Origin: Sulfuritalea sp.
GTDB lineage: Bacteria > Pseudomonadota > Gammaproteobacteria > Burkholderiales > Rhodocyclaceae
Assembly (NCBI GenBank): GCA_022842325.1
Contig: JALHPU010000005.1
Location: 62,001-126,000, forward strand
Reading direction: 5' to 3'
DNA length: 64,000 bases
A program made the position numbers and the translations under genes. The notes under the pieces are model-generated. The model did not search any database and had not been told where the DNA came from. It worked only from the letters and a program-made list of their open reading frames with translations. Shown piece after piece: positions 63,212 through 64,000 of this stretch (within the stretch, counting starts at the first letter, position 1; each line of letters starts with the position of its first letter).

Positions 63212-64000
63212 TCACGGACTGACGCGCACGGCCAGGCCGAGTTTGCGGATCGGCCCGGCCGCCTGTTCCAGCCACGCCGCATCGAGGCGCCCCAAGCGGG
63301 GCGCCTCTTTTTGCAGCGACGGTCGGGCCAGGCTATAGAGATGCACTCCAGCCAATGTTTGGGCTAGAGGTGCCAGCAGGGCTAGATAGGCCCGGAATTC
63401 CTGCGCCAGAGGTGGCTCACCATCAAGCCGGAAAAGGCAGGTCTGAATCCAGGTCGGGGCCAGACCTGCGCAGCACGCCAGCCGTCTTGCGACGACTTCA
63501 GGCCGTGCACGCGTGCCGTTGATACGCGCCATTCCGGCTGCCGTGCCGGCATCCAGCTTGAACCAGACTTCACCCCCGGCGCGGCCGATTTGCGCAATTC
63601 CTGATTGCACGTACTTGCGATCCAGCAGGCTGCCATTCGTGATCAGCCGGATGACCACGCTGTCAGTCAGGCCATAGCTTGCAAGGGTTCTTTCTACGAT
63701 GCCCACCGTTGTGGAAAATTCGGCGGCACTGGTCGGCTCGCCATTGCCTGAAAACGCCACATCCACCAGACGGCGCGCTCCTGCGGGCACGCGCGCCGTC
63801 ATGAAGTCGCCGGTAATGGCCGCGTGCAGGAAGTCATTCAGTTCCTGCTCGAGCAAACCCAGGTCAATCGGTGGTGGCCCGCCGCGCTTGAGATCCGGCA
63901 CCTGGCAATAAATGCAGCGCCAGTTGCAGGCATTGTTCGGATTTAGATTGATGCCGATCGACACTCCGCCCGCCCGGCGCGAAATCACCGGATAGACGTA
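63212..64000 (-). CDS. Radical SAM protein (5' truncated by window edge)
   Basis: The frame enters from beyond the window, in phase through YVYPVISRRAGG, and continues for about 262 codons. CNWRCIYC gives the CxxxCxxC cluster motif of radical SAM enzymes, followed by FSGNGEPTSAAEF (the SAM-binding G-x-G-E-P motif). A GTG at 63988 could be mistaken for the start, but upstream codons are in frame. Substrate unknown; the family includes many small-molecule and RNA modifiers. It converges with the HTH gene. Confidence 0.85.
   Translation of the reverse strand, partial: YVYPVISRRAGGVSIGINLNPNNACNWRCIYCQVPDLKRGGPPPIDLGLLEQELNDFLHAAITGDFMTARVPAGARRLVDVAFSGNGEPTSAAEFSTTVGIVERTLASYGLTDSVVIRLITNGSLLDRKYVQSGIAQIGRAGGEVWFKLDAGTAAGMARINGTRARPEVVARRLACCAGLAPTWIQTCLFRLDGEPPLAQEFRAYLALLAPLAQTLAGVHLYSLARPSLQKEAPRLGRLDAAWLEQAAGPIRKLGLAVRVSP

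Noticed and set aside
1-64000. CRISPR arrays, insertion sequences or prophage genes
   Set aside because: No spaced direct-repeat array, transposase or phage structural gene was seen.

Overview
The window looks like a betaproteobacterial chromosome segment. The evidence is the high G+C coding style and the mix of gltX, lysC, a HiPIP, cytochrome c4/c5-type proteins and Ccm genes; Rhodocyclales or Nitrosomonadales relatives seem plausible. I cannot name the genus. About 85% of genes lie on the minus strand, genes are packed tightly with many 1-14 bp overlaps, and no gap exceeds 300 bases. I see no insertion sequence, prophage or CRISPR array.

Layout. 1-9.2 kb holds housekeeping and signalling genes: a lipoprotein fragment, gltX, tRNA-Val(CAC), a CxxC-H AhpD-like protein, a class III nucleotide cyclase fused to a hemerythrin domain, a large PAS/GAF/GGDEF/EAL protein and a HiPIP. 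9.2-16.9 kb holds a two-component system (histidine kinase and NtrC-type regulator) followed by Sel1, monoheme cytochrome, two periplasmic propeller proteins and a triheme cytochrome. 16.9-25.8 kb is a cytochrome c maturation block: ccmF-G-H-I (System I) with a CcsA-like protein and ResB (System II), plus an unusual heme-copper-oxidase-like membrane protein. 26-35.4 kb is an overlapping operon: PQQ-type propeller, two octaheme cytochromes, a cytochrome b, a 37-residue membrane peptide, a membrane-anchored triheme cytochrome, an NHL propeller and a 24-heme cytochrome. 35.7-41.2 kb holds an FGE-like protein, then SGNH/TPR protein, DUF5989 peptide and carbamoyltransferase. 41.3-56.4 kb is a second electron-transfer block: an 11-heme cytochrome, NHL propellers, five small cytochromes built on two triheme domain types, a helical periplasmic protein, an outer-membrane beta-barrel, a parvulin-type prolyl isomerase and two tetraheme cytochromes. 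56.6-60.8 kb has mono-, di- and triheme cytochromes and an M48 protease. The end has a flavodoxin-like protein, lysC, an HTH regulator and a truncated radical SAM gene.

Taken together, I count 18 c-type cytochrome genes with 90 heme-attachment motifs (89 CxxCH and one CxxxCH), seven beta-propeller proteins, and a beta-barrel. The inferred logic is electron transfer between the quinone pool and the outside of the cell: cytochrome b plus the multihemes at the inner membrane, trihemes and small cytochromes in the periplasm, the beta-barrel in the outer membrane, and the 24-, 11- and 4-heme cytochromes as surface or filament components. The direction (metal oxidation or reduction) cannot be read from the sequence. 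The strongest single clue is a tetraheme cytochrome at 53349-54233 with exactly eight histidines for four hemes, a stoichiometry expected of OmcE-like polymerising cytochromes.
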